Assembly (NCBI RefSeq): GCF_024764835.1
Contig: NZ_JALIGE010000068.1
Coordinates: forward strand, 62,001-126,000
Direction: 5' to 3'
Origin: Scandinavium hiltneri
GTDB taxonomy: Bacteria > Pseudomonadota > Gammaproteobacteria > Enterobacterales > Enterobacteriaceae
Length of the DNA: 64,000 nucleotides
This document shows, piece by piece, positions 24,717 through 33,933 of the stretch. The notes under the pieces are model-generated. The model had not been told where the DNA came from. It worked only from the letters and a program-made list of their open reading frames with translations, and did not search any database. How positions within the stretch are numbered: the first letter of the stretch is position 1; every line of letters starts with the position of its first letter. The position numbers and the translations under genes are program-made.

Positions 24717-25112
24717 TTACTCTTCAGAATCCCCAGCTTCAGCATCATCTGTGGTTTCATTTGCGAAATCATCGCGACGCTCACGGCGCTCGTCTTTCGC
24801 TTTTACCATCGGAGATGCTTCAGTCTCAGCGTGTTTAGTACGCATAACCATGCTGCGGATAACGGCATCGTTGAAGCGGAAGTTTGTTTCCAGCTCATCG
24901 ATAACTTCCTGCGGCGCTTCAACGTTCAGCAGAACGTAGTGAGCTTTATGCAGTTTGTTGATCGGGTAAGCCAGCTGACGGCGGCCCCAGTCTTCCAGAC
25001 GGTGGATCGTACCTTCTGCTGCAGTGATTGCACCAGTGTAACGCTCGATCATACCCGGAACCTGTTCGCTCTGGTCAGGATGGACCATAAAAACGATTTC
25101 GTAATGACGCAT
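24717..25112 (-). CDS. rpsF: 30S ribosomal protein bS6
   Basis: S6 is a small-subunit protein that binds with S18. The 131 residues have the conserved MRHYEIVFMVHPDQSEQV start and an acidic C-terminal tail ending DSEE, to which RimK adds glutamates in E. coli. It is the first gene of the operon, with AAGGAG before the ATG. The leader (25113-25200) is GC-rich and may form the S6:S18 autoregulatory structure, which I could not confirm by eye. Confidence 0.98.
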   Translation of the reverse strand: MRHYEIVFMVHPDQSEQVPGMIERYTGAITAAEGTIHRLEDWGRRQLAYPINKLHKAHYVLLNVEAPQEVIDELETNFRFNDAVIRSMVMRTKHAETEASPMVKAKDERRERRDDFANETTDDAEAGDSEE

Positions 25113-25212
25113 CGAATTGCTCCTTACGGATTATTCAGCCTCCTGTCTGGGTCAGCCGCGGCCCATGGAGGCAAGGAACGTGGTTAAAGGGCGGCTGAAA
25201 AATTGACGCGTA

Positions 25213-25241
25213 ATCATACTTGCAGGCCCTGAATAACTCAA
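25213..25241 (-). promoter_or_regulatory. Sigma70 promoter of the rpsF operon
   Basis: On the minus strand, a -35 TTGAGT and a -10 TATGAT are separated by exactly 17 bp, about 100 bp upstream of rpsF. The spacing and the match to consensus are good. Confidence 0.65.
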
Positions 25242-25451
25242 GGTGATTGCACAAATAATTCGCACGAAGCGCAAAGAGGAAGAAAGTCAGTGGTTTAAAA
25301 TCAACCAACACTGAATGCGCCAATTTTTTGAACAACTGCATCAGAAATGGTCGCTATTTAATCAACCTGGAGGGATTACACTTAAATCATACCAGGACCG
25401 AAGCCACGAGGAGACTTCACCGTAACGCGCAGGCTGTATGGAGTCACTATC

Positions 25452-25727
25452 ATGAAAAACATCGCAATCGCCGTAATGGCTGCAGTTTTGCTCAGTGCAA
25501 ACGCGATGGCAGCCATCAAGATAGACGGCCGACAGGCCAGAAATATGGACGATGTGCAGAGCTTAGGCGTCATTTACATTAATCATAACATCGCCACCGA
25601 AAGCGAAGCAGATCAAGCCTTGAGTGAAGAGAGTGACGCCCGTGGCGCCAAATACTATCACCCAATCCTTATCCATGAACCCGGCAGCAATGGCCTTATT
25701 CACGCCAGTGCTGACGTTTACCGCTAG
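25452..25727 (+). CDS. yjfY: DUF1471 (YhcN/BhsA-type) periplasmic protein YjfY
   Basis: This 91-residue exported protein has a signal peptide MKNIAIAVMAAVLLSANAMA (cleavage after residue 20) and one DUF1471 domain, with the family pattern LGVIYINHNIATESEADQAL and the C-terminal ending HASADVYR. E. coli YjfY is also 91 aa. DUF1471 proteins are linked to stress and biofilm phenotypes; the exact role of YjfY is unknown. It faces ulaF across a strong terminator. Confidence 0.92.
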   Translation: MKNIAIAVMAAVLLSANAMAAIKIDGRQARNMDDVQSLGVIYINHNIATESEADQALSEESDARGAKYYHPILIHEPGSNGLIHASADVYR

Positions 25728-25769
25728 CACCAGGAAAACCATAGAACGTATTTGCCCTGACTCAACGCT

Positions 25770-25796
25770 GCCCCCGTTTTTCGGGGGCTTTTTTTT
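25770..25796 (+). terminator. Terminator after yjfY
   Basis: A 6-7-bp GC stem (GCCCCC/GGGGGC) with a T-rich loop is followed by eight T. It is located 42 bp after the yjfY stop. Confidence 0.9.
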
Positions 25797-25816
25797 GTAC
25801 GGCAGGAACTGAAAAC

Positions 25817-26518
25817 TTACTTCTGGCCAGTCTCTTTTTGCCCATAGTAGGCACTCGGCCCATGCTTGCGATTAAAATGTTTCTCCATCAACCAGCTATC
25901 AATAGGCTTGAGCTGCGGATTAATCCCCTGCGCCAGCCACGCCATTTTCGCTACTTCTTCCATGACTACCGCGTTATGGACCGCTTCATGCGCATCTTTG
26001 CCCCACGCAAAAGGACCATGCTGCCAGACGACTACACCAGGCGTATGCAACGGCGGGGCTTCACCGAGTGTTTCGATAATCACCTTGCCGGTGTTGAGCT
26101 CGTAATCCCCCTGCACTTCCGGCTCACTTAACGGGCGAGTGCAGGGAATATCGCCAAAGAAGTAATCTGCATGCGTTGTGCCCAGCGCCGGGATAGAAAG
26201 ACCGGCCTGCGCCCACGCAGTAGCATGCGTTGAGTGTGTATGAACCACGCCGCCGATGTCGGGATACTGACGGTACAGCGCCAGATGTGTGGCGGTATCG
26301 GAGGAGGGACGATAGCGGCCTGCCAGCACATTGCCCTGGAGGTCGACCACGACGATATCATCGGCAGTCATGGCTTCATATGCTACACCGCTCGGCTTAA
26401 TGGCTACCCACCCGTGTTTGCGATCAATGGCGCTGACGTTCCCCCAAGTAAATGTCACCAGACCAAACCGTGGTAAATCCATGTTAGCGGCGAAAACCTG
26501 CTGCTTAAGCCGTTCCAT
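25817..26518 (-). CDS. ulaF: L-ribulose-5-phosphate 4-epimerase UlaF
   Basis: UlaF converts L-ribulose 5-phosphate to D-xylulose 5-phosphate, the last step of L-ascorbate use. It is a class II aldolase-fold enzyme with zinc histidines in VHTHSTHATAW (His93, His95) and a later QHGPFAWG. It has 233 residues from the ATG at 26518, which has GGAGG six bases upstream; E. coli has 228, and here the tail is extended (QKETGQK). The start lies inside the end of ulaE (14-bp overlap). Confidence 0.95.
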   Translation of the reverse strand: MERLKQQVFAANMDLPRFGLVTFTWGNVSAIDRKHGWVAIKPSGVAYEAMTADDIVVVDLQGNVLAGRYRPSSDTATHLALYRQYPDIGGVVHTHSTHATAWAQAGLSIPALGTTHADYFFGDIPCTRPLSEPEVQGDYELNTGKVIIETLGEAPPLHTPGVVVWQHGPFAWGKDAHEAVHNAVVMEEVAKMAWLAQGINPQLKPIDSWLMEKHFNRKHGPSAYYGQKETGQK

Positions 26519-27371
26519 CAGCGGCCTCCACCAATCCAGCATTTGCCATGCGCGTGAGCACCCAGTCGCGGGCTTTTATCACTTCAGCCAGAGGGTCTTC
26601 TGCCGTTTCGCTCCACATTTCAATCAAATATGGTCCGTGGTAGCCGCTCTGTTTTAACGTACTGAAGCATTGTTCAAAATCCACGACACCCGTGCCAAAC
26701 GGCACATTTTTGAAGACGCCCGGTTGTGTATCTTTGACGTGAACCGCCACGATATGCCCAATGCCCGCCTGCAGTTCCATTTGCACATCGTTTTCCCATG
26801 CCGACAAGTTGCCAATATCCGGGTAAATCTGGAACCACGGGTTATTGAGATAATGGGCGTACCCCAACGCTTTGCTGATGGAGTTCATCAGCGGGTAATC
26901 CATAATTTCCATTGCCAGCGTCACCTGCGCCCGGCTCGCCATTTCAACGCATTCTTTCAGCCCTTCGCGAAAACGGCGGCGCGTTTCATTGTTCGCCTGC
27001 TGGTAATAGACGTCATAGCCCGCCAGTTGAATCACCCGAATACCGACATCCTGCGCGAACTGAATCGCCTGGCGCATAATCGTCAGGCCCTGCTGGCGCA
27101 CCGCATCGTCCTCACTGCCGAGCGGAAAACGACGATGGGCGCTCAGGCACATCGACGGCACCCGCACGCCGGTTTCGGCGACGGCGTTAATTAACGCGAG
27201 CTTTTGCTCACGGCTCCAGTCAAGGCGCGAAAGGCGCGCATCGGTCTCATCAATCGACATTTCGACGAAATCAAAACCCAGCGTTTTGGCGAGGCCCAGA
27301 CGCTCCAGCCAGCACTCCCCGGCGGGGAGCGCTTTCTCATAGATACCGAGTGGAACCTGTTTCGACAACAT
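26505..27371 (-). CDS. ulaE: L-xylulose-5-phosphate 3-epimerase UlaE
   Basis: UlaE converts L-xylulose 5-phosphate to L-ribulose 5-phosphate. This TIM-barrel epimerase has 288 residues (E. coli 284). Visible motifs include EMSIDETDARLSRLDW near residues 37-52 and the metal-site region EIMDYPLMNS and HVKDTQPG. It is 9 bp downstream of ulaD and overlaps ulaF. Confidence 0.95.
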   Translation of the reverse strand: MLSKQVPLGIYEKALPAGECWLERLGLAKTLGFDFVEMSIDETDARLSRLDWSREQKLALINAVAETGVRVPSMCLSAHRRFPLGSEDDAVRQQGLTIMRQAIQFAQDVGIRVIQLAGYDVYYQQANNETRRRFREGLKECVEMASRAQVTLAMEIMDYPLMNSISKALGYAHYLNNPWFQIYPDIGNLSAWENDVQMELQAGIGHIVAVHVKDTQPGVFKNVPFGTGVVDFEQCFSTLKQSGYHGPYLIEMWSETAEDPLAEVIKARDWVLTRMANAGLVEAADGTA

Positions 27372-27380
27372 AGCCGCTCC

Positions 27381-28037
27381 TTAGCCCCACAGCTGGGCGA
27401 TAGACCGCTTGAACTGACGCGCGGCCTCGACCGGATCTTTTGCATCACGAATGCTACGCCCGGCGATAAATACATGGATGGGAATACCTTTAAACAACGG
27501 TAAATCTTCCAGGGCCAGACCACCGGTCACGGTAACCTTAAAACCCATATCTGCAAGGCGTTTGATAGCGGTAATATCTGCGTCACTCCACGCCACTCCC
27601 GCCGCCTGTGCATCACGACTACGGTGATAAACCACCTGCTGAATACCCGCCTGATGCCACTCCTGTGCCTGTTCCCATGTCCAGAATCCGGTCAGTTCTA
27701 TCTGCACATCGCCGTTAAATTCTTTTGCTACGTCCAGCGCACCTTTGGTGGTGTTGATATCCGCGCAGCAAATCACCGTTATCCAGTCAGCATTGGCTTC
27801 AAAGCACATCCGCGAGAGGATTTTTCCGGCGTCGGCAATTTTGGCATCCGCCAGCACAATCTTGTGCGGATACAGCGCTTTCAAATCACGCACGGCACGA
27901 ACGCCTTCGGCCACGCAAAGAATGGTGCCGACCTCAATGATATCGACTTCTTCGGCGATCAATCGCGTAGTGGCATACGCATCGGCCATGCTCTGGTTAT
28001 CCAGCGCAACCTGCAACATCGGTAATGAAGAGCTCAT
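27381..28037 (-). CDS. ulaD: 3-keto-L-gulonate-6-phosphate decarboxylase UlaD
   Basis: UlaD decarboxylates 3-keto-L-gulonate 6-phosphate to L-xylulose 5-phosphate; it is a Mg-dependent member of the OMP-decarboxylase suprafamily. The 218 residues (E. coli 216) include the barrel motifs ALDNQS, EVGTILCVAEG, DAKIADAGKI (catalytic DxKxxD) and a C-terminal phosphate site (VTGGL...FIAGRSI). Confidence 0.96.
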   Translation of the reverse strand: MSSSLPMLQVALDNQSMADAYATTRLIAEEVDIIEVGTILCVAEGVRAVRDLKALYPHKIVLADAKIADAGKILSRMCFEANADWITVICCADINTTKGALDVAKEFNGDVQIELTGFWTWEQAQEWHQAGIQQVVYHRSRDAQAAGVAWSDADITAIKRLADMGFKVTVTGGLALEDLPLFKGIPIHVFIAGRSIRDAKDPVEAARQFKRSIAQLWG

Positions 28038-28049
28038 AGTATTTCCTTG

Positions 28050-28517
28050 TTAAGCACACGCCGCAGTGGCGCTATCAATGAGGTCCAGCACGTCCAGCTC
28101 GGTACGGCAGGCGCGTAAACGGTCGAAATTGGCTTCGTCTTCAAACAGATTAACGATTTGCATGATGCCCACTTCCTGATGGGTGTTGGCATCCACCGCT
28201 GCCATGGTGATGAGGATATCCACCGGGTCGTTATCTTCATGGTTAAACGCCAGCGGCTCCCGCAGCGTGACCAAGGCAAAACCCGTTTTCTTCACGCCCT
28301 CTTCCGGGCGACCATGCGGCATGGCGAGGCCTGGTGCGATGACAAAATACGGGCCGTGCTGCGCCACGCCATCCAAAATGGCCTGGTAATATCGCGGCTC
28401 GACAACGTCTGCCTTGACCAGTAAATCGACGCCCAGCTTTACCGCCTCCTGCCAAGTATTGGCCTGAGCCTGAAGCAGAATCGAGCGGTTATCGGCCAGC
28501 GAATCACGTAGTTTCAT
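28050..28517 (-). CDS. ulaC: L-ascorbate PTS EIIA component UlaC
   Basis: UlaC is the cytosolic phosphocarrier that accepts phosphate from HPr and passes it to UlaB. The 155-residue PTS EIIA type-2 domain has its active-site histidine in APGLAMPHGRPEEGV (about residue 68). It follows ulaB by 9 bp. Confidence 0.95.
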   Translation of the reverse strand: MKLRDSLADNRSILLQAQANTWQEAVKLGVDLLVKADVVEPRYYQAILDGVAQHGPYFVIAPGLAMPHGRPEEGVKKTGFALVTLREPLAFNHEDNDPVDILITMAAVDANTHQEVGIMQIVNLFEDEANFDRLRACRTELDVLDLIDSATAACA

Positions 28518-28526
28518 GCCGCGTCC

Positions 28527-28832
28527 TTATTTCAGGTCTTGAGGAAAATGCGCGGTAATCACTTCCATCAGCTTTGGTCCAAAATCCGCCGCTGACAGCA
28601 TGTTGCGCACGCCGACCACATGTTTATTGCCCGTTACCGTGATTTCACCGGCGATGTGCGTTGAAGCAATAATGACGTCAGCCCCGCTCAGCTCACTTTT
28701 GTATTCGCCCACCGCACAGCTGTTCACTGAGTGATCGACCCCCTGCTGCGTCAGGAACTGATCCACTTTCATCTTCATAATCATGGAACTGCCCTGCCCG
28801 TTACCGCATACCGCCAGAATTCGTACCGTCAT
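28527..28832 (-). CDS. ulaB: L-ascorbate PTS EIIB component UlaB
   Basis: UlaB is a 101-residue EIIB that phosphorylates L-ascorbate as it enters through UlaA. The phosphorylated cysteine is Cys9 in ILAVCGNGQGSS. I chose the ATG at 28832 (MTVRILAVCGNG), which reproduces the E. coli length; an upstream in-frame ATG at 28895 would add 21 unrelated residues. The start has AAGGATC before it, 13 bp after ulaA. Confidence 0.95.
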   Translation of the reverse strand: MTVRILAVCGNGQGSSMIMKMKVDQFLTQQGVDHSVNSCAVGEYKSELSGADVIIASTHIAGEITVTGNKHVVGVRNMLSAADFGPKLMEVITAHFPQDLK

Positions 28833-28845
28833 AATCCAGATCCTT

Positions 28846-30246
28846 TTAGTGGGCAGAAGACTCTGCCAGTTGTTTTTCTGCGTCTTCTTCGGCACGCAGC
28901 GTGCGGCCAGCGAAGACCATATACGCCAGAGAAATCAAGATAATGACCGCCATAAAGACGATGCCAATAGAGACGAAGCCCTGCATCATCGGCGGAGCCA
29001 GAATCGACCAGTCCGCCATACCCATCCACGCGCTCATACCGGTGAGTTTGATGGCCCAGACACAGCCGAAAATCTCAATCATGCCCATCACCAGACAAAT
29101 TTTGAGCGCAGCGCGCCAGCCGCCAAAGTGGTTAGCAAAGACGCCAATGGTGGCGTTAGAGAAGAACATTGGAATGAAACCGGGAATAATCATGATCGAC
29201 GATCCGCAGCCGATGAGGATGCCAACGGCAATCAGCTGGCCAACGGTGCCCCAGATGAAGCCCCAAACCACAGCGTTCGGCGCGAAGCTGTAGATAGCAG
29301 CGCAGTCGATGGCCAGCACAGCGCCAGGGATCAGGCGCTGCGATATTCCGTTGAAGGCTTCGGACAGCTCAGCCACAAACATGCGCACGCCCTGCACGAT
29401 AATGAATATTGCCACTGCGAACTGGAAACCGGTTTGCAGGATGTAGACGGTCCAGTGCACTTTGCCCGCCATCGCCTGCACCACATCGATACCGAAGGAA
29501 AGCAAGATGGCGCCGAAGAACACGGTCATGACAATTGCCGTAGACACGATATTGTCGTGGAAAATATTCAGCCAGCCAGGCAGCTTCAGATCTTCAACGC
29601 TCTCCTCTTTCTTACCGAGGTACGGCGCAATTTTGTAGGCAATCCAGGAGGCAAACTGCTGTTGGTGGCCAATAGAGAAACCGCAGTTGTCGGTGACCTC
29701 CTGCGTCGGCTTGTACATCATGTTGGAAGTGATGCCCCAGTAGAGTGACACCAGTACCGCAGTGCAAATAATGGTGGTCCACATCGGGTAACCGAGTATG
29801 TAGAAGAACACGGCAATCAGCCCTGCCTGCTGAAACATGATGTGCCCGGTCAGCATGATGGTACGGATACCGGTGATGCGCCGAAGCAGGACATAAATAA
29901 TATTCAGCGCCAGTGCCAGAAGTACCGCGTAACCCACCCAGCTATAGGCATCTCCCATACGCTCGATAGTCGCCATCATCGACGCGTAGGTATCTGAAAT
30001 AGCGCCATTAATGCCATACACTTCCGACATTTTTGCCACCACCGGCTTGAACGTGCCGGTCAAAATCCCCGACCCCGCCTGCAGCAGCATGAAGCCGATA
30101 ATGGTTTTGATGGTGCCTTTAATGATTACGCTCACGCTCTTACGCAGCAGGATGTAGCCCAGACACGTCACTATCCCCAGCAGCAACGGGGCGTTAGTCA
30201 TGACCTGATTAAAGAACACGGTAAAGGCGGTGTAGAGGAACGCCAT
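28846..30246 (-). CDS. ulaA: L-ascorbate PTS permease EIIC UlaA
   Basis: UlaA is the membrane channel component of the L-ascorbate PTS, with about 11 membrane segments. It has 466 residues from the ATG at 30246 (MAFLYTAFTVFFNQVMTNAP; GGAG seven bases upstream), against 465 in E. coli. Further in-frame ATGs lie upstream but spoil the alignment. It is the first gene of ulaABCDEF, divergent from ulaG. Confidence 0.95.
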   Translation of the reverse strand: MAFLYTAFTVFFNQVMTNAPLLLGIVTCLGYILLRKSVSVIIKGTIKTIIGFMLLQAGSGILTGTFKPVVAKMSEVYGINGAISDTYASMMATIERMGDAYSWVGYAVLLALALNIIYVLLRRITGIRTIMLTGHIMFQQAGLIAVFFYILGYPMWTTIICTAVLVSLYWGITSNMMYKPTQEVTDNCGFSIGHQQQFASWIAYKIAPYLGKKEESVEDLKLPGWLNIFHDNIVSTAIVMTVFFGAILLSFGIDVVQAMAGKVHWTVYILQTGFQFAVAIFIIVQGVRMFVAELSEAFNGISQRLIPGAVLAIDCAAIYSFAPNAVVWGFIWGTVGQLIAVGILIGCGSSIMIIPGFIPMFFSNATIGVFANHFGGWRAALKICLVMGMIEIFGCVWAIKLTGMSAWMGMADWSILAPPMMQGFVSIGIVFMAVIILISLAYMVFAGRTLRAEEDAEKQLAESSAH

Positions 30247-30610
30247 AATGATCTCCATGGTTGGAATCATCGGGCGAATTGACACCGCCCGGTGTTGTGC
30301 CGCTCACTTTAATAATCATAAGTAATCACCACAAGATTGAATTTGATTTATTGAGAGTCCGATCGCAAAATATATCCCTGGTTGTTACATGGCTTTCATC
30401 ACACTGTTTCCGACACCAAATAAATCAACGTAACTTAATAATAAAAAACACATTTCAACCATCACTGAAACATATCCCGCTCATAAGCCGGTCTCTGACG
30501 TTAGCGATGACTGGCAAAAAGCAGAGTTGCGCTGACGCAAAAGTGGTGTCAATATCAATCAATGATAATCATAACGTGATTTATTTTGATAACTGATAAG
30601 GACGATAACC
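30247..30610. promoter_or_regulatory. Divergent ulaA-ulaG control region
   Basis: This 364-bp AT-rich gap lies between the divergent ulaABCDEF operon and ulaG. In E. coli the equivalent region carries both promoters, UlaR operators and CRP and IHF sites. I could not pick out individual operators or a convincing CRP palindrome by eye, and I see no gene in it. Confidence 0.6.
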
Positions 30611-31675
30611 ATGAGCAAAGTGAAGAGCATTACCCGCGAATCCTGGATCCTGAATACTTTTCCGGAGTGGGGAAGCTGGCTGAATGAGGAAATTGAGCAA
30701 GAGCAGGTGGCCGCGGGAACCTTCGCCATGTGGTGGCTGGGCTGCACCGGCATCTGGTTGAAATCTCAGGGTGGCGCCAACCTTTGCATCGACTTCTGGT
30801 GCGGTACCGGCAAGCAAAGTCACGGCAACCCGCTGATGAAACAGGGACACCAGATGCAGCGAATGGCGGGCGTGAAGAAGCTCCAGCCTAACCTGCGTAC
30901 CACGCCGTTTGTGTTGGATCCTTTTGCGATCAGAGAAATTGACGCGGTGCTTTCGACGCACGATCACAACGATCATATCGACGTGAACGTCGCTGCCGCC
31001 GTGATGCAAAACTGCCCCGACGATATCCCGTTTATCGGGCCGCAAACCTGTGTCGACCTGTGGATTGGCTGGGGTGTGCCGCGTGAACGCTGCATCGTGG
31101 TAAGACCGGGCGACGTGGTAAAAGTGAAAGACATTGAAATCCACGCCCTCGATGCTTTTGACCGCACAGCGTTGATAACCTTACCTGCTGAACAAAGAGC
31201 GGCAGGGATTTTGCCGGATGGCATGGACGAACGCGCGGTCAACTACCTGTTCAAAACACCGGGCGGTAATCTGTATCACAGCGGAGACTCTCACTATTCC
31301 AACTACTACGCCAAACACGGCAACGAGCACCAGATCGACGTTGCGCTCGGGTCGTACGGTGAAAACCCACGTGGCATAACCGATAAAATGACCAGCGCGG
31401 ATATGCTGCGCATGGCGGAAGCGCTGAACACCAAAGTGGTCATCCCGTTCCATCACGACATCTGGTCAAATTTCCAGGCCGACCCGCAGGAAATCCGCGT
31501 GCTGTGGGAAATGAAGAAAGACCGCCTGAAATATGGCTTCAAACCGTTTATCTGGCAGGTTGGCGGCAAATTCACCTGGCCGCAGGATAAAGACAATCTG
31601 GAATACCACTACCCGCGTGGCTTCGATGATTGCTTCACCACGGAACCGGATCTGCCGTTTAAATCCTTCCTGTAA
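30611..31675 (+). CDS. ulaG: L-ascorbate-6-phosphate lactonase UlaG
   Basis: UlaG hydrolyses L-ascorbate 6-phosphate to 3-keto-L-gulonate 6-phosphate. It is a cytosolic metallo-beta-lactamase-fold enzyme using Mn2+. The 354 residues match E. coli in length and nearly in sequence; the metal motif THDHNDHID has His117, His119, Asp121 and His122. It is transcribed apart from the rest of the operon, divergent from ulaA, with ulaR downstream. Confidence 0.97.
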   Translation: MSKVKSITRESWILNTFPEWGSWLNEEIEQEQVAAGTFAMWWLGCTGIWLKSQGGANLCIDFWCGTGKQSHGNPLMKQGHQMQRMAGVKKLQPNLRTTPFVLDPFAIREIDAVLSTHDHNDHIDVNVAAAVMQNCPDDIPFIGPQTCVDLWIGWGVPRERCIVVRPGDVVKVKDIEIHALDAFDRTALITLPAEQRAAGILPDGMDERAVNYLFKTPGGNLYHSGDSHYSNYYAKHGNEHQIDVALGSYGENPRGITDKMTSADMLRMAEALNTKVVIPFHHDIWSNFQADPQEIRVLWEMKKDRLKYGFKPFIWQVGGKFTWPQDKDNLEYHYPRGFDDCFTTEPDLPFKSFL

Positions 31676-31802
31676 GACCGCGCTGGCGCGGCACTGATCC
31701 GGGGGATGACCGCTGCGCTGGCCTTTTAATCCGACGTTTACTTAGTAATTTCAGGCTATTTCAAATATCATCATTAAAAATCAAGGATCTGCGGAATAGC
31801 TC

Positions 31803-32558
31803 ATGACCGAAGCACAACGGCACCAAATCTTACTCGAACTGCTGGCGCAGACGGGTTTTGTCACTGTCGAACAGGTGATTGAAAAACTGGGGATTTCCCC
31901 TGCCACCGCTCGTCGGGACATCAATAAACTGGATGAAAGCGGCAGGCTGAAAAAAGTGCGGAACGGCGCCGAAGCCATCAGCCAACAGCGCCCACGCTGG
32001 ACGCCGATGAACATTCACGAAGCGCTGAATCACGATGAAAAGGTGCGTATCGCGCGCGCTGCGTCGCAGCTGGTGAATCCAGGGGAAAGCGTAGTGATCA
32101 ACTGTGGTTCAACCGCATTTCTACTTGGCCGGGAAATGTGCGGCAAGCCAGTACAAATCATCACCAACTATCTGCCTCTGGCGAATTTCCTGATCGACCA
32201 GGAGCACGACAGCGTGATCATCATGGGCGGTCAGTACGATAAGAGTCAGTCCATCACGCTGAGCCCGCAGGGAAGTGAAAACTCGCTTTATGCCGGGCAC
32301 TGGATGTTCACCAGCGGCAAGGGCCTCACCGCCGACGGGTTATATAAAACCGATATGCTGACCGCGATGGCAGAACAAAAAATGCTGAACGGCGTCGGGA
32401 AACTGGTGGTGCTGGTCGACAGCACCAAAGTCGGCGAACGCGCGGGCATGCTGTTCAGCCGCGCGGAAGATATCGATATTTTAATTACCGGCAAAGACGC
32501 TCGCCCTGAAATCCTCAAACAGCTTGAAGCTCAGGGCGTCCAGGTTCTGCGCGTTTAG
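31803..32558 (+). CDS. ulaR: DeoR-family repressor UlaR
   Basis: UlaR represses both ula promoters; L-ascorbate 6-phosphate releases it in E. coli. The 251 residues comprise a DeoR helix-turn-helix (about 6-57, VTVEQVIEKLGISPATARRDINKLDESG) and a sugar-phosphate sensor domain (NCGSTAFLLGREM, VLVDSTKVGERAG). Its stop overlaps the stop of the convergent yjfP by 4 bp. Confidence 0.96.
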   Translation: MTEAQRHQILLELLAQTGFVTVEQVIEKLGISPATARRDINKLDESGRLKKVRNGAEAISQQRPRWTPMNIHEALNHDEKVRIARAASQLVNPGESVVINCGSTAFLLGREMCGKPVQIITNYLPLANFLIDQEHDSVIIMGGQYDKSQSITLSPQGSENSLYAGHWMFTSGKGLTADGLYKTDMLTAMAEQKMLNGVGKLVVLVDSTKVGERAGMLFSRAEDIDILITGKDARPEILKQLEAQGVQVLRV

Positions 32559-33268
32559 AGGAACTGCTTAAAGAATGCCACCGTCACGTCCAGCGCTTCC
32601 GGCGTGATACGGTGACGAACGCCTGCTTGCCAGTGACAGGTGAGCTGGTGGTCCAGCCCCTGCCGCTGCATCGCCTGCTGTAGACGGAACGTCTCAGCGG
32701 CAGGTACGACGTCGTCATCTTCGCCGTGCCACAGCAGCAGAGGTCTTGCAGCGAGTTTTTCCAGCTGCTGCCCAACGTCCCATTCGGTCAGCTCCGCTGG
32801 CGTTTCCAGTGAAGGGAACAGCGAGCGGGAAAGTGATGTGAAGTAGCCTGACCCCATCAGGCTGGCGACGCATTTCACTTCCGGGTGATGCGTCATTATC
32901 CCTAGTGCTGTCATGCCGCCCATCGATGCGCCCGCCACCGCCAATCGGTCTTCCGCCAGCCATCCTTGTTCCACGATAGCCTCTTTCAGCACGGCGAATT
33001 CGTGACAGCTGTTGAGCAGAATGGGCCAGAAGCGTTGCATTCGCGTCGCGTCATCACCGCTAAAACGCGAGCCGTGATCGAGCGCATCGGGCATGATCAC
33101 CCGAAACCCGGCCAGTGCCAGCGTTACGGCAAAATAGCTGTAGACCTGTTTTGACGAGGTAAACCCATGATAAAAAACGATACACGGCAATGCCGAATCT
33201 GCTTTACCGCGCGGAAAGGCGTGTAAAACTTCGCTGCCCGCCAGCTTACGCATTTCAAGTTCAATCAT
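32555..33268 (-). CDS. yjfP: Alpha/beta-hydrolase esterase YjfP
   Basis: This 237-residue cytosolic carboxylesterase of the alpha/beta-hydrolase fold has the nucleophile Ser115 in GASMGG, an oxyanion-region YHGFTSS at 33-39, the acid in WHGEDDDVVP and the catalytic histidine in GVRHRIT. It is about 12 residues shorter than E. coli YjfP (249 aa), with the deletion in the cap region after SLFPSL. The physiological substrate is unknown. Confidence 0.92.
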   Translation of the reverse strand: MIELEMRKLAGSEVLHAFPRGKADSALPCIVFYHGFTSSKQVYSYFAVTLALAGFRVIMPDALDHGSRFSGDDATRMQRFWPILLNSCHEFAVLKEAIVEQGWLAEDRLAVAGASMGGMTALGIMTHHPEVKCVASLMGSGYFTSLSRSLFPSLETPAELTEWDVGQQLEKLAARPLLLWHGEDDDVVPAAETFRLQQAMQRQGLDHQLTCHWQAGVRHRITPEALDVTVAFFKQFL

Positions 33269-33474
33269 TTATCTTCCTCTTCTTTTATGCTGGTATGACA
33301 CGCTGAGATTTCCCGCGCAAGTTTATCCTTTCCTCACGGCTGCTAATGTTGAGAGGTGGATTACGGTTTTACGATTATTTCATTCGAAAATCGCGCCAGA
33401 GATAACAGTTCGGGAACATTCCCCCTAAACGCAATTTATTAATCACTACACTAATGATTATCAGGAAACGGGAT

Positions 33475-33786
33475 ATGGCTATGCGACGTTTTGCGCCAAT
33501 GCTGCTGGTGCTTTTGCTGTGTGGATGTAGCGTCCTTCAGGGAACCCCTGAAGCCCCGCCGCCACTCACCAGTCACCCGCAGGAAATCCGAAAGAACCAG
33601 ACGGAAGGTCTGCAAAAGATGGGTACGGTCAGTGCCATGGTATACGGTTCACCGATGGATGTTGAATCGGCCATCAAGGCGAAAGTGACCGCCGCCAAAG
33701 CAGATTACTACGTGATCATCATGATTGATGACACCATGGTTCCAGGACAATGGTATTCACAAGCCATACTGTATCGCAAACCTTAA
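33475..33786 (+). CDS. bsmA: Biofilm stress-motility lipoprotein BsmA (YjfO)
   Basis: BsmA is a DUF1471-family lipoprotein associated in E. coli with biofilm stress and motility. The 103 residues from the ATG at 33475 (AGGAAA upstream) have a lipoprotein signal ending LLLLCGC, so lipidation is expected on Cys18. An in-frame ATG at 33454 exists but lies before the ribosome-binding site. The DUF1471 core is at about 45-103 (EGLQKMGTVSAMVYGSP...QAILYRK). yjfN, a second DUF1471 gene, lies downstream. Confidence 0.88.
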   Translation: MAMRRFAPMLLVLLLCGCSVLQGTPEAPPPLTSHPQEIRKNQTEGLQKMGTVSAMVYGSPMDVESAIKAKVTAAKADYYVIIMIDDTMVPGQWYSQAILYRKP

Positions 33787-33933
33787 GCGGGCATAATTTA
33801 GCCAGCTTTACATTGCTTTTCAGCCGTTCACGTTTCCCGATGCACAATGACGTCATGCCATCCCCTAAGGATGTACGTCTGCGATGGATTGCCCAAGGCT
33901 AACCTCGGGTTACGTGAAATGGAGCTGACGACG

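Noticed and set aside
25113..25200. S6:S18-binding leader motif upstream of rpsF
   Set aside because: The leader is GC-rich and structured, but I could not align the conserved motif by eye; a covariance-model search would decide.
28783..29748. A 321-codon plus-strand open frame across ulaB-ulaA
   Set aside because: Antisense to UlaA, which is near identical to E. coli; the composition of the frame (His/Asn/Glu-rich) is that of a complementary-strand artefact.
30560..30610. CRP-like half-site (CGTGATTTATTTTGAT) upstream of ulaG
   Set aside because: Only the first half matches TGTGA; the second half is too far from TCACA to support a site.
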